64,000 bases of DNA from contig NZ_JBBIXN010000002.1 in assembly GCF_037646455.1 (NCBI RefSeq), positions 744,001 to 808,000 on the forward strand. The letters are read 5' to 3'. A program made the position numbers and the translations under genes. Each line of letters starts with the position of its first letter. Positions within the stretch are counted from its first letter, which is position 1. A model generated the notes under the pieces. That model was given only the letters and a program-made list of their open reading frames with translations, was not told the origin of the DNA and ran no database searches. Source of the stretch: Draconibacterium mangrovi_A (GTDB lineage Bacteria > Bacteroidota > Bacteroidia > Bacteroidales > Prolixibacteraceae). Positions 1 to 8,985 of this stretch are shown one piece after another.

Positions 1-1
1 A

Positions 2-823
2 ACACATGCCAGTTATTTGGTCCCTCTGAATATTGATACGGCAAAACAGGCCACCGGAGGTTTGCTTATTCTGAACGGATTAAGCTGGGCATTTGGTTAC
101 ACCGGTCAACCACAATTGCTGACCCGAATGATGGCCATGCGCAACAAAAAAGAAACTCAGCAAAGTCGCTGGCTGGCCATCATCTGGACCCTACTGGCAT
201 ATATTGGGGCATTTTTGATTGGAGTTGTAGGTTACAAACTGGTCCAGGCTGGCCTGTTAGGAGAAGCAGCTTCGAGTGTGGCGCAGGATTCAGAAGAGAT
301 ATTGCCACTTATGGTCATGACTTTGTTAAATCCGATTTTGGCAGGAATACTGCTATCTGGTGCAGTTTCAGCAATGATGTCAACAGCTTCGTCACAATTG
401 ATGGTTGTATCTTCGTCAATGACTGAAGACTTTTACCTCCATGTTACAACGCACAAAATCGAGGAGCGGAGAATGTTGTTTTTGAATAAAATCCTGACCC
501 TCGCAGTTGGTGTTATCGGTTTTATACTGGCAATAACCATGGAAGACACAGTGTATGGACTGGTATCCTACGCCTGGAGCGGAATTGGAGCTTCATTCGG
601 ACCCGCAATTATTTTGCTTCTGTTCTGGAAGAAATTGTCACGAACCGGGATTTTTGCCATCCTGATTACAGGAACCATCTCGGCCGTAGTATGGAAAACC
701 TGGCTGGTGGATATCACAGGAGTTTCCGAACGATTGGCAAGTTATCTGCTGGCGTTTGCAATGGGTATTGTTTTTAGCCTTGTCTTTCCTGAACGGTCAA
801 ACGATACTGCAAGTACGAAGTAA
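2..823 (+). CDS. Sodium/solute symporter, PutP-like (C-terminal part, cut by window edge)
   Basis: The reading frame is open to the left edge, so this is the C-terminal ~273 residues of a longer inner-membrane transporter. The visible part has about seven hydrophobic segments and the motifs GYTGQPQLLTR and SGAVSAMMSTASSQLMV, which are characteristic of the sodium/proline symporter branch of the SSS family. The family couples sodium entry to uptake of a small solute, usually proline. A TTG codon at 17 is not a convincing start because the frame continues upstream with family-like sequence. The substrate cannot be fixed from the fragment. It is chromosomal context outside the mobile element. 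Confidence 0.85.
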   Translation, partial: THASYLVPLNIDTAKQATGGLLILNGLSWAFGYTGQPQLLTRMMAMRNKKETQQSRWLAIIWTLLAYIGAFLIGVVGYKLVQAGLLGEAASSVAQDSEEILPLMVMTLLNPILAGILLSGAVSAMMSTASSQLMVVSSSMTEDFYLHVTTHKIEERRMLFLNKILTLAVGVIGFILAITMEDTVYGLVSYAWSGIGASFGPAIILLLFWKKLSRTGIFAILITGTISAVVWKTWLVDITGVSERLASYLLAFAMGIVFSLVFPERSNDTASTK

Positions 824-945
824 GGCATCAGCCTATAACTGAGGTCACAATAGCAAAACAATTGTGCAAATTTTTAAGAATTTTAAAGGCTTGAATTCTT
901 CTGTGCCTAAATATTCTATTATCTTCGTGAATTCTGGAAAAAACG

Positions 946-1740
946 ATGCTTTTTAAGGGAAAAACCATATGGGTAACAGGGGCAACTTCGGGCATTGGAA
1001 AAGCAATGGCCATCGAACTTTCGGAGGAAGCCGGACACCTGATTTTATCGGGTAGAAACGAAGAAGCGCTCAATGAAGTAAAAGCGACCTGTGAAGCCAA
1101 GAATTGCGAGGTGACCACTGTTCCATTCGACCTTGGTAACGAAAAATCTGTGGAAGCCGCCTACCAAACGGTAATAGCTAAAAATCTTCGAATTGATGCC
1201 TTGTACAGTTTGGGAGGGATCAGCCAAAGATCGCTGGTAAGTGAAACCCCAATGTTTGTAGATCGTAAATTATTCGAGGTAAATTACTTTGGTACCATCG
1301 CTTTGACCAAACTGGTTTTACCCGATATGATTAAAAATGGTGGTGGACAACTGGCTGCAACTTCCAGCCTGGTTGGAAAATTTGGATTTCCGTACCGTTC
1401 ATCGTATTCGGCATCGAAACACGCCTTGCATGGTTTTTTCGAGAGTTTGCTGGCCGAAAACAAATCAAACAACATTAAGGTTTCGATGATCATTCCCGGA
1501 TTTATAAATACCAACATTTCGGTAAATGCCGTTAATAAAGAAGGGAAAGCCCACGGAAAGCTAGATGATAACCAGGCAAAAGGAATGCCAGCTGACGTTT
1601 GTGCCCGTAAAATTTGTAATGGGCTAAAAAAAGAGAAAAAAGAGATTTTGGTTGGGAAAAAAGATAAAATAATGGTACATATCCGCAGGTTTATTCCTGC
1701 CTTGTACTACTACCTCGCTTCACGTGTTAAACCTATGTAA
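946..1740 (+). CDS. Short-chain dehydrogenase/reductase (SDR)
   Basis: A classical SDR of 264 residues: nucleotide-binding motif TGATSGIG at residues 11-18, and catalytic Ser140/141, Tyr154 and Lys158 in the YSASK motif. It should catalyse NAD(P)-dependent oxidation or reduction of a small carbonyl or alcohol substrate in the cytoplasm. The C-terminal tail (about 215-264) is basic and hydrophobic, as in SDRs of the DHRS7/YqjQ type that act on lipidic substrates. The gene is followed after 17 bases by a VOC protein and then a DUF1460 protein, probably one transcript. The substrate is not recognisable. Confidence 0.88.
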   Translation: MLFKGKTIWVTGATSGIGKAMAIELSEEAGHLILSGRNEEALNEVKATCEAKNCEVTTVPFDLGNEKSVEAAYQTVIAKNLRIDALYSLGGISQRSLVSETPMFVDRKLFEVNYFGTIALTKLVLPDMIKNGGGQLAATSSLVGKFGFPYRSSYSASKHALHGFFESLLAENKSNNIKVSMIIPGFINTNISVNAVNKEGKAHGKLDDNQAKGMPADVCARKICNGLKKEKKEILVGKKDKIMVHIRRFIPALYYYLASRVKPM

Positions 1741-1757
1741 TTCAACAAGAAAAAGGT

Positions 1758-2831
1758 ATGAAAGAGGAAATTAACGGAATACAACAATTGGGAGTTGGAG
1801 TGGAAAATGTTCACGAAGCCTGGAAATGGTATCGTCAACATTTTTCGATGGACATCAGGATGTTCGAAGAAGAAGCTACCGCCGAATTAATGTTGGCACA
1901 TACCGACGGTAAACCACGAAAACGTCATGCCGTTTTGGCACTGAATATGCAGGGTGGCGGCGGATTCGAGATCTGGCAACACACCGGGAAAAAACCAGTT
2001 CCCTGCCCTTTCGAGATTCAGCTTGGTGATCTTGGTATTACCATTGGAAAAATAAAAACCAAAAACGTAAAAAAAGCCTACAATACGTTCAAGGCTTCCG
2101 GGCTAAATATTCTTACACCCGTAACAAAAGATCCGGCAGGCAACGATCATTTCTACCTGAAAGATATTTACGGGAACATGTGGGAAGTTAAAAACCAGAA
2201 AAGCGTATTCCGTAAAAAGGAAAAATCGGTTAGTGGGGGAATTCTCGGCGCTTTGATCGGAGTAAAAAACATGGAAGAAAGCCTGCCCGTTTACCAGGAA
2301 ATATTGCAATACGACCAGATTGTTTACGATAAAACGGGAGTTTTTGAAGACCTGAAAGGACTGCCCGGAGGCGATCGAAAATTCCGACGTATCTTACTAA
2401 AACATTCCGATGTAAAAAGTGGTGCATTCAGTCCGTTTTTTGGCCAGTCGGTTATCGAACTTATTGAAGCTATCGATTACGAAGGCCGCGATATTTATGA
2501 AGGTCGTATCTGGGGAGATCCCGGTTTTATTCACCTTTGTTTCGACATCAACGGTATGGATGCTTTTCGCGAACGAGCAAAAAATGTGGGCCATCCGTTT
2601 ACGGTTGACAGCGCTAAAGCCATGGAAACCTTCGACATGGGCGAAGCAGCCGGAAATTTTGCCTATATCCAGGCACCGGAAGGCACACTTATAGAGTTTG
2701 TGGAGACGCACCGGATCCCGATACTTAAGAAAATTGGCTGGTACATGGACCTCAAAAAACGAGGACACCGACCGCTGCCCAACTACATCATGAAACTATT
2801 TCGATTTATGCGTGTAAAGGATAAAAACTGA
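1758..2831 (+). CDS. Two-domain VOC (glyoxalase/dioxygenase-fold) protein
   Basis: A protein of 357 residues with two vicinal-oxygen-chelate modules, about residues 5-150 and 160-320. Each shows the fold's closing pattern of an aromatic-hydrophobic strand with a metal-ligand-type Glu (NMWEV near residue 143 and TLIEFVE near residue 315). VOC proteins bind a metal and act as lyases, isomerases or dioxygenases. Having two modules in one chain resembles extradiol dioxygenase or hydroxyphenylpyruvate dioxygenase architectures, but the sequence is not specific enough to name a reaction. There is no signal peptide. It sits between an SDR (17-base gap) and a DUF1460 gene (6-base gap), so co-transcription is likely. 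Confidence 0.8.
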   Translation: MKEEINGIQQLGVGVENVHEAWKWYRQHFSMDIRMFEEEATAELMLAHTDGKPRKRHAVLALNMQGGGGFEIWQHTGKKPVPCPFEIQLGDLGITIGKIKTKNVKKAYNTFKASGLNILTPVTKDPAGNDHFYLKDIYGNMWEVKNQKSVFRKKEKSVSGGILGALIGVKNMEESLPVYQEILQYDQIVYDKTGVFEDLKGLPGGDRKFRRILLKHSDVKSGAFSPFFGQSVIELIEAIDYEGRDIYEGRIWGDPGFIHLCFDINGMDAFRERAKNVGHPFTVDSAKAMETFDMGEAAGNFAYIQAPEGTLIEFVETHRIPILKKIGWYMDLKKRGHRPLPNYIMKLFRFMRVKDKN

Positions 2832-2837
2832 TAACAA

Positions 2838-3680
2838 ATGAAAATCCGATTACTCCTTCTTTTCCTGATTGTATGGGCTAATTTGTCATTGGCCCAAAAC
2901 AAGGTCGTTTTCCAGGAAGAAGACGCGGCGATCTTATCCGAAATATTTGAAAAGCTGCAACTGGAATCCGATAAATCGACAGCAGAACTCGTTGTTCTTG
3001 CCGGAGAATCGTTGTTGGGGACACCTTATGTCGCACATACCCTTGAATCAGAAAAAGAACAGTTAATTGTCAATCTTCGCGGAATGGATTGCACCACATA
3101 CGCTGAAAACTGCCTGGCTATTGCACGCTGTGTAAAGAATGGAAATACTTCATTTTTTGCTTTTGCAGGGGAACTTCAAAAAATCAGGTACCGCTTTGGC
3201 GTCATCGATAATTATCCATCGAGGCTTCATTACTTTAGCGATTGGATTTTTGAGAATGAACAACAAGGATTTGTTAAACAATACTCAAAACAAATTACCA
3301 ACACAGTTTATCCGCTCCGTGTTGATTTTATGAGTACTCACCCCGACAGTTATCCGCAACTTAAATCAAACAAGGATTTTGTGGATGCATTGGCTAAAAA
3401 AGAGAAAGAAATCAGCAAGCGAAAAATGTTCTATATTCCTGAGGATCAGATTTCCGGTCATGAAACCCAGCTCAAAGCGGGCGATATTGTTGGGATAACG
3501 ACCTCGATTGCCGGACTGGATATGTCGCATGTTGGAATTCTGGTGCGTATAAATGGTCGGATTCATCTGATGCATGCTTCATCTTCCGCCAAAAAAGTGG
3601 TAATTTCCAAGAATACACTTGAAGATTATCTAAGAGCCGGAAAAAGCACAACAGGCATTGCTGTAGTACGACCACTCTAA
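2838..3680 (+). CDS. Secreted DUF1460 / N-acetylmuramoyl-L-alanine amidase-like protein
   Basis: An N-terminal signal peptide ending near residue 19 (NLSLAQ) is followed by a DUF1460 domain. Cys85 in GMDCTTY and His231 in MSHVGIL fit the cysteine-histidine pair of this papain-like (NlpC/P60-related) family, whose studied members cleave cell-wall amides. The protein should act on peptidoglycan fragments in the periplasm. At 280 residues the length is normal. It lies 6 bases after the VOC gene, at the end of this three-gene run. I see no unusual feature. Confidence 0.85.
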   Translation: MKIRLLLLFLIVWANLSLAQNKVVFQEEDAAILSEIFEKLQLESDKSTAELVVLAGESLLGTPYVAHTLESEKEQLIVNLRGMDCTTYAENCLAIARCVKNGNTSFFAFAGELQKIRYRFGVIDNYPSRLHYFSDWIFENEQQGFVKQYSKQITNTVYPLRVDFMSTHPDSYPQLKSNKDFVDALAKKEKEISKRKMFYIPEDQISGHETQLKAGDIVGITTSIAGLDMSHVGILVRINGRIHLMHASSSAKKVVISKNTLEDYLRAGKSTTGIAVVRPL

Positions 3681-3737
3681 CATTTGAAACACTTTTTATA
3701 CCCCCGATAAACAAACCTTTTTCAAAGATTAATACTA

Positions 3738-3766
3738 TTTGACTGAACATATTGTTCGTAATTTTG
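3738..3766 (+). promoter_or_regulatory. Bacteroidetes-type promoter for the barrel gene
   Basis: TTTG at 3738-3741 and TAATTTTG at 3759-3766 match the -33 and -7 elements (TTTG, TAnnTTTG) of the Bacteroidetes primary sigma factor. The spacer is 17 bases, slightly short of the usual 19-21. The -7 element ends 39 bases before the start codon at 3806. Confidence 0.6.
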
Positions 3767-3805
3767 TAACTTGAAAACAAATAATCCACACGTAAATTAA
3801 AAATT

Positions 3806-4276
3806 ATGAAAAGCACAATTAAAAAAGTCTTGCTGGTTGCAGCAATTGTTATGGGAAGTATCGTCGCTTCAAATGCCCAAGAACTTGGTGTTCGCTTTGG
3901 TGATGTTTCGGGAGGAAATGTAGCTATAGATGGAATTTTTAGCACCGGGCAATTTAGTAGAATCCATGCTGATGTGTCATTCGGTAACGGTTTCGGCGTT
4001 GATATGTTATGGGATTTTCTGTACAGACCTCTTGGCGGTGAAGCTTTTAATTGGTATATGGGTGTTGGACCTTATCTTGGAGTATATGATAATGGTAAAG
4101 ATAATGACACCAACTTTAACTTTGGAGCTGCTTTTGAGATAGGTCTTGAATACAGATTTAACAGTATCCCTATGGCATTAGGCATTGACTACCGCCCTTT
4201 GTTGGAAGTTGTTGATAATACCAGTTTTCATGCCGGAGGTTTTGGATTTAACATCAGGTATGTATTCGGACAGTAA
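3806..4276 (+). CDS. Small outer-membrane beta-barrel-like protein
   Basis: A signal peptide (residues 1-24, ending SNAQ) precedes about 130 residues of alternating glycine- and aromatic-rich strands, for example NWYMGVGPYLGVYDNG and a final aromatic-glycine strand (GGFGFNIRYVFGQ) with the GQ C-terminus. This pattern is typical of small 8-stranded barrels found throughout Bacteroidota. The function is not known; such proteins are often structural or porin-like. The gene has its own promoter and is followed by a strong terminator, so it appears monocistronic. Confidence 0.75.
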   Translation: MKSTIKKVLLVAAIVMGSIVASNAQELGVRFGDVSGGNVAIDGIFSTGQFSRIHADVSFGNGFGVDMLWDFLYRPLGGEAFNWYMGVGPYLGVYDNGKDNDTNFNFGAAFEIGLEYRFNSIPMALGIDYRPLLEVVDNTSFHAGGFGFNIRYVFGQ

Positions 4277-4296
4277 AAATTTTTTGAATGATATAT

Positions 4297-4319
4297 AAAG
4301 CGCCTTTTCGGCGCTTTTT
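4297..4319. terminator. Bidirectional rho-independent terminator
   Basis: The arms AAAGCGCC and GGCGCTTT flank a 4-5-base loop, with T residues following on the plus strand and A residues preceding (T on the minus strand). It lies exactly between the convergent genes ending at 4276 (plus) and 4320 (minus). Confidence 0.85.
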
Positions 4320-4727
4320 CTATGCCATCAATTCGTTGTCATTGAAGCGATCGGTGGCATCTTTCATTTTAAAATAACGACGCAATAACACTTTTTTAAG
4401 GTCTCTGGCAATTACCTGGTGTGCAATCACTTCAATGTGGGTATACTGCGGCAATTCGGCCTGGGCTTTTGCCATTTCCCGTTCGGTAATATCCACCTGA
4501 TAAAGCACGGACAATAAAAGATCGTAATTCGTTTCAATTAAGCGGCTAATTTGGTCAACCAACTGATGGTGAAGTTCCCCGTAGGCCTGGTGTACATCTC
4601 CCGAAAATGAAATTTCAACACCAAACATCCCAAAATCTTTCATGATCTGTTCAGCGGTTTGCCGAACAATTTCCGCTTTATTTAAAAGGGCTTCAACATT
4701 GCTGTTACTTACCTGTGGAAAATCCAT
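4320..4727 (-). CDS. Conserved hypothetical helical protein
   Basis: A 135-residue, mostly alpha-helical acidic protein with no signal peptide or membrane segment. I do not recognise a named family. The start at 4727 gives a clean N-terminus (MDFPQVS), and the stop abuts the shared terminator at 4297-4319. Its convergent arrangement with the barrel gene, along with codon use like its neighbours, supports it as a real gene. No function is proposed. Confidence 0.65.
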   Translation of the reverse strand: MDFPQVSNSNVEALLNKAEIVRQTAEQIMKDFGMFGVEISFSGDVHQAYGELHHQLVDQISRLIETNYDLLLSVLYQVDITEREMAKAQAELPQYTHIEVIAHQVIARDLKKVLLRRYFKMKDATDRFNDNELMA

Positions 4728-4822
4728 GATGCTACATTTTGCTTAAAGATACAACTTACCTCAATTCTTATCCGCTAAAATTGTAACTTTACTTCCACCA
4801 ATAATCAATTAAACCACACCTT

Positions 4823-5329
4823 ATGAAAAAATTAGCAGTTTTCGCTTTTCTGAACCTTTGGATACTCGCAAGCTTTGCCCAAAACAACTTTAGTAATCGC
4901 AGCATTGGGATTGGCGTTGTAGTTGAAAACCTGGAACGCTCCATCGACTTCTATACCAACATTATAGGAATGACTAAAACAGGAGAATTCTCGGTTGATA
5001 AGGAAACCGGTAAAGAACTCGGTTTAACCGATAAATACCAGCTCGATGTGACCATACTAAAGCTCGAAAACAGCGAACAGGCCAGCGAATGGAAGTTGAT
5101 GAGCCTGGGGACAAAATCGCAGCATCCGAAACAAAAACACATGAGCGATGATACGGGGATGCAATACATTACGCTAAAAGTGAAACATATCAATCCTGTA
5201 TTGGAAAGGCTTAAAAAGCATGAGGTGAAAATTTTAAGCGGCTCCCCTTCGACGATCGGTGGCAATCAAAAATTTTTGCTGGTACAGGATCCCGACGGAA
5301 TATTTATTGAAATTATTGGCCCCGAATAG
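4823..5329 (+). CDS. Secreted VOC (glyoxalase-like) protein
   Basis: A signal peptide (residues 1-19, ending SFAQ) is followed by a single VOC domain. It begins IGIGVVVENLERSIDFYTNIIGM and ends with FLLVQDPDGIFIEI, where the C-terminal Glu is the usual metal ligand position. A secreted single VOC domain is uncommon compared with cytoplasmic glyoxalases, though families of this type occur in Bacteroidota. Its substrate is unknown. It stands alone between the minus-strand hypothetical and the hemolysin III gene. Confidence 0.78.
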   Translation: MKKLAVFAFLNLWILASFAQNNFSNRSIGIGVVVENLERSIDFYTNIIGMTKTGEFSVDKETGKELGLTDKYQLDVTILKLENSEQASEWKLMSLGTKSQHPKQKHMSDDTGMQYITLKVKHINPVLERLKKHEVKILSGSPSTIGGNQKFLLVQDPDGIFIEIIGPE

Positions 5330-5454
5330 CCGACGATTCTAAATAACAGACACACAAATGTATTTATCGGTTGATTTACAGCCGATTCACAAAACTCTTA
5401 TTTTTAATAATCATTCATTAACATTTGCCTGAATGTTATTTGGTTATTTTCGAA

Positions 5455-5462
5455 TATCTTTG
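5455..5462 (+). promoter_or_regulatory. -7 promoter element that decides the trhA start
   Basis: TATCTTTG at 5455-5462 is an exact TAnnTTTG element. It lies downstream of a possible ATG at 5433 and 21 bases upstream of the ATG at 5484, which argues that the later codon is the real start. No well-spaced -33 element was found. Confidence 0.5.
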
Positions 5463-5483
5463 ATCATTATTCGAATAATTGGC

Positions 5484-6152
5484 ATGGATAGTATGAAAAG
5501 GCAAAATCGAATGGAAGAAGGATACCGAACTTTGAGTTTGGGTGAAGAGATTTTCAATAGTATAACTCACGGAATCGGTACTTTATTAAGCATTGCTGCA
5601 CTGGTTTTATTGGTGGTTATTGCAGCCACAAAAGGCAATGCATGGCACGTGGTTAGTTTCAGCATATTTGGCAGTACAATGGTTATGTTGTATCTGGCTT
5701 CAACCTTGTATCACAGTTTTACCAAAGAAAAAATCAAGAACCTTTTCGCGCGTTTCGATCATGCTGCCATATTTCTGCTTATTGCCGGAACCTACACGCC
5801 TTATGTTCTGACAACCTTGCGTGGTGCTTTGGGCTGGACCATTTTTGGGATTATATGGGCGCTGGCCATTGGTGGAGTTGTTATCCGTTCGATTTACCTT
5901 ACGCGCTTTCGTAAATTAATGGTGGGCATTTATCTTGCTATGGGCTGGATGTTTGTTTTTGCCATTGTTCCAATGATCAAGAACCTGCCTCCTGCCAGCG
6001 TTGTCTTCCTTTTTATCGGAGGAGCCTGTTATTCAATCGGTGTTATTTTCTATGCCTGGCGAAAGCTGAAGTATGGTCATGGCATCTGGCACCTGTTTGT
6101 TTTGGCGGGAAGCATCATGCATTTCTTCTCGGTATTTTACAGCCTGAAATAA
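5484..6152 (+). CDS. trhA: Hemolysin III / TrhA family membrane protein (PAQR fold)
   Basis: The 222-residue protein has seven hydrophobic segments and the family motifs: NSITHGIG near the start, YLASTLYHS in the second segment, FARFDHAAIF before the third, and a C-terminal HLFVLAGSIMHFF. The His, Ser and Asp residues in these motifs form the metal site of PAQR-type proteins. Bacterial members influence membrane fluidity and lipid homeostasis; the historic haemolysin label is misleading. I chose the ATG at 5484 over that at 5433 because the length then matches the family and a -7 promoter element lies between them. Confidence 0.87.
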   Translation: MDSMKRQNRMEEGYRTLSLGEEIFNSITHGIGTLLSIAALVLLVVIAATKGNAWHVVSFSIFGSTMVMLYLASTLYHSFTKEKIKNLFARFDHAAIFLLIAGTYTPYVLTTLRGALGWTIFGIIWALAIGGVVIRSIYLTRFRKLMVGIYLAMGWMFVFAIVPMIKNLPPASVVFLFIGGACYSIGVIFYAWRKLKYGHGIWHLFVLAGSIMHFFSVFYSLK

Positions 6153-6201
6153 CTTATTTCTGAATCCTGTCCTTTCAAAAGGATCACTTTCAAATAACAA
6201 A

Positions 6202-7671
6202 TTAGTCGAGTTCTTTAAACCTGAGGTAGGCTGAATCCCAGTCGAGTGATGGATTGGGTTGATGTTCTATTAATTCGAACGAATTCTTTACCACCTGCCT
6301 TATTTCATCAAGCGAATCTACCGCTTTCAGGGCACGTGCCTGGATCATTAAATTCCCAATTGCCGTTGCTTCAGTTGGTCCGGCATAAACCGGGATTCCC
6401 AACGCATCGGCCGTTAACTGGTTCATCATGCTGTTATTGGCACCTCCTCCTATAATGTGAAGCTTATCTATTTTTTTGCCGATAACCGACTCAATCTGTT
6501 CGATGGTAAATTTATATTTTAGCACCAGGCTATCGTAAATACAACGTGCGATCTCGCCCTTCGTTTCCGGCACAGCCTGTCCGGTATTTCGGCAATATTT
6601 CTGAATGGCTTTGGGCATATTTCCCGGATTGAGAAATACTGAATTGTCAGGATTGATAAAGCATTTAAAATGCGGAGCATCCATGCACATGTCCACAATT
6701 TCCTGCCACTCCAGCTCCTTTTCTTCATCCCAAATGCGTTTGCATTCCTGAATCAGCCACATTCCCATAATGTTTTTCAGGAAACGGCTAGTTCCATCCA
6801 CACCGCCTTCATTGGTGAAATTCATCTCGAGTGTTTCTTCCGAAACCAGTGGCACCGTACTTTCTATTCCAAGTAATGACCAGGTACCTGAACTCAGGTA
6901 TGCCCAGTTGCCATCGCTTGCAGGAACCGATGCAATGGCCGATGCCGTATCGTGCGACGCCACAGCAACACATGGTATTTCTTTACTTCCTGTATCTTCC
7001 TGAATTTCGGGCAGAATGTTGCCAATTAAAGTTCCCGGCTGAACCAGTTCTTCAACGAGTCCGGGTTGAACGCCAACCGCCGAAAGTAATTTTTCTTCCC
7101 ACTCGGCTTTACCCGGCTTTACCATCTGCGAAGTGCTGGCGATAGTATATTCATTCTTCTTTTCGCCAGTAAAGAGGTAGTTTAGCGTATCGGGTGTAAA
7201 AAGAAGGCTTTTGGCAATATTTAATCGCGAGTGACTTTCCTTTTTTGAAGCAAACAACTGAAACAAGGTGTTGAACTGCAAAAACTGTATACCGGTAAGC
7301 AGATAGGTATCCTTTTTAGACATAATAGTAAAGAACTCGTCCATTATTTGATCAGTCCGGTGATCGCGGTATGCAAACGGAAGTCCCACCAGTTGTCCTG
7401 ATTCTGAAACCAGCGAATAGTCAACTCCCCAGGTATCAATCCCAATGGAATCTGGCTGTACACGATGCTCGAGGATACATTTTTTCAATCCTGTTTTCAG
7501 CTCTTCAAAAAGGCTGTAAATATTCCAGTAATAATTTCCGTGAATACGGATCATTTGGTTTTTAAAACGGTGAATTTCTGTCAGTTCCAGTTTCCCGTTT
7601 TCTAATGTTCCAAGAATGGCTCTACCGCTCGATGCACCCAGATCGAATGCCAGTAATTGCTTTTTGTTCAT
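6202..7671 (-). CDS. rhaB: Rhamnulokinase
   Basis: A FGGY-family carbohydrate kinase of 489 residues that starts with the phosphate-binding motif LAFDLGASSGRA. GIDTWGVDYSL and the later LHIIGGGANN motif are diagnostic of the rhamnulokinase branch. It phosphorylates L-rhamnulose to L-rhamnulose-1-phosphate in the cytoplasm. The ATG at 7671 fits the family start; an upstream in-frame codon would add 11 residues. No other rha gene is adjacent, so it may be a lone copy. The element downstream carries an alpha-L-rhamnosidase whose product this enzyme's pathway would consume, but it lies outside the element. Confidence 0.93.
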   Translation of the reverse strand: MNKKQLLAFDLGASSGRAILGTLENGKLELTEIHRFKNQMIRIHGNYYWNIYSLFEELKTGLKKCILEHRVQPDSIGIDTWGVDYSLVSESGQLVGLPFAYRDHRTDQIMDEFFTIMSKKDTYLLTGIQFLQFNTLFQLFASKKESHSRLNIAKSLLFTPDTLNYLFTGEKKNEYTIASTSQMVKPGKAEWEEKLLSAVGVQPGLVEELVQPGTLIGNILPEIQEDTGSKEIPCVAVASHDTASAIASVPASDGNWAYLSSGTWSLLGIESTVPLVSEETLEMNFTNEGGVDGTSRFLKNIMGMWLIQECKRIWDEEKELEWQEIVDMCMDAPHFKCFINPDNSVFLNPGNMPKAIQKYCRNTGQAVPETKGEIARCIYDSLVLKYKFTIEQIESVIGKKIDKLHIIGGGANNSMMNQLTADALGIPVYAGPTEATAIGNLMIQARALKAVDSLDEIRQVVKNSFELIEHQPNPSLDWDSAYLRFKELD

Positions 7672-7760
7672 AACAGTTTTCAGGTTCCGATTTATGAATT
7701 GCAAATTAAATAAATCTGTTTGTTTCCCGTATCCTGCTGTATCTGTTTTCCGCGTTTAAA

Positions 7761-7789
7761 ACAAAAAAAAGCAGGATCTCTCCTGCTTT
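7761..7789 (-). terminator. Rho-independent terminator of trxB
   Basis: The arms AAAGCAGGA and TCCTGCTTT surround a 4-base loop (7768-7789). On the minus strand the hairpin is followed by a run of eight T. It lies 23 bases after the trxB stop codon. Confidence 0.85.
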
Positions 7790-7812
7790 GTTGCTCTATC
7801 GTAATAAATGAA

Positions 7813-8814
7813 TTATCCGTGTTTTTCGGAAAGGTAGCGTTCGGCATCAATAGCGGCCATACACCCTGAACCGGCTGCCGTTACTGCCTGACGATACTGA
7901 TCATCCTGAACATCGCCACAGGCAAATACCCCCTTAACATTTGTTTTAGAAGTTCCGGGAACGGTGTTAATGTATCCAACCTCGTTGGTATCGATGTAAT
8001 CTTTGAAAATATCGGAGTTTGGTTTGTGTCCGATTCCCAGGAAGAAACCATCGATTTTGATCTTCACTTCTTCCTCACCGGCTTCACCTAAATTTTTAAC
8101 CAGCGTTGCGCCTTCAACAACTCCGTTATCGCCAAACAATCCTTTGGTTTGGTGCTTCCACAGAATCTCGATGTTTGGAGTTTTCATCGTGCGCTCCGCC
8201 ATTACTTTTGAGGCACGAAGCTCATCGCGGCGAACAATCAAATATACCTTGTTACACAAACCGGCCAGGTACATGGCTTCTTCAGTTGCTGTATCTCCCC
8301 CGCCAACAACGGCTACGTCTTTTCCTTTGTAGAAAAATCCGTCGCAGGTTGCACAGGCAGAAACTCCGCCACCGGCATATTTTTTCTCATCTTCAAGCCC
8401 CAGATATTTGGCAGTTGCACCGGTTGCAATTATCACGGTTTCAGCTTCGATCAATTTTTCATCGTCGATCCAAACCTTATGAATTTCACCCGAGAAATCA
8501 ACTTTTGTAGCCATTCCCCAACGTACATCAGTTCCGAAACGTTGTGCTTGCTTTTTAAGGTCTTCCATCATTACCGGACCGGTAACTCCTTCGGGGTAAC
8601 CCGGGTAATTTTCAACTTCTGTAGTAGTGGTTAATTGTCCGCCGGGCTGCAAGCCTTCGTACATTACCGGCTCAAGGTTGGCCCGGGCAGCGTAAATAGC
8701 CGCAGTGTAACCTGCAGGTCCCGACCCAACAATCAAACATTTAACACGCTCGCTAGCAGCCTCTTCACCGGATTTTTTTTCTTCGTTATCGTTAATATCA
8801 AGTGGTTTAAACAT
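7813..8814 (-). CDS. trxB: Thioredoxin-disulfide reductase
   Basis: A protein of 333 residues containing the FAD-binding motif GSGPAGYTAA (residues 30-39), the redox-active CATC (Cys154, Cys157), an NADPH-binding VVGGGDTATEEA motif and the C-terminal FACGDVQD. It transfers electrons from NADPH to thioredoxin in the cytoplasm. I chose the ATG at 8814; a TTG seven codons upstream is less likely. About 20 residues precede the first core strand, a slightly long, charged N-terminal extension compared with the E. coli enzyme. It is monocistronic with a clear terminator and is the last gene before the tRNA insertion site. Confidence 0.95.
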   Translation of the reverse strand: MFKPLDINDNEEKKSGEEAASERVKCLIVGSGPAGYTAAIYAARANLEPVMYEGLQPGGQLTTTTEVENYPGYPEGVTGPVMMEDLKKQAQRFGTDVRWGMATKVDFSGEIHKVWIDDEKLIEAETVIIATGATAKYLGLEDEKKYAGGGVSACATCDGFFYKGKDVAVVGGGDTATEEAMYLAGLCNKVYLIVRRDELRASKVMAERTMKTPNIEILWKHQTKGLFGDNGVVEGATLVKNLGEAGEEEVKIKIDGFFLGIGHKPNSDIFKDYIDTNEVGYINTVPGTSKTNVKGVFACGDVQDDQYRQAVTAAGSGCMAAIDAERYLSEKHG

Positions 8815-8940
8815 GGTATGTAATTTTTGCGACAAAAATACAAAACAAAGTGAGTTTGCGAAGAAAAAACTAATCGATTATAAACATATGCGATAAATGA
8901 ATTCTATTGATCTTATTTCGGTGGAAATTGAAAAAAAGCT

Positions 8941-8971
8941 TTTGTAATAACGAATTCTAACATTACATTTG
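8941..8971 (+). promoter_or_regulatory. Consensus promoter of tRNA-Pro
   Basis: TTTG at 8941-8944, a 19-base spacer, then TACATTTG at 8964-8971: an exact match to the Bacteroidetes sigma-ABfr consensus TTTG-N19-TAnnTTTG. It ends 14 bases before the tRNA. Confidence 0.88.
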
Positions 8972-8985
8972 CAGGCACATTATTT

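Noticed and set aside
828..1118. Minus-strand reading frame of 96 codons overlapping the SDR start
   Set aside because: It overlaps a well-supported SDR gene, has no family-like motifs and its composition follows the opposite strand.
3472..3945. Minus-strand reading frame of 157 codons over the DUF1460 and barrel genes
   Set aside because: It spans two real genes, their promoter and the intergenic gap on the opposite strand.
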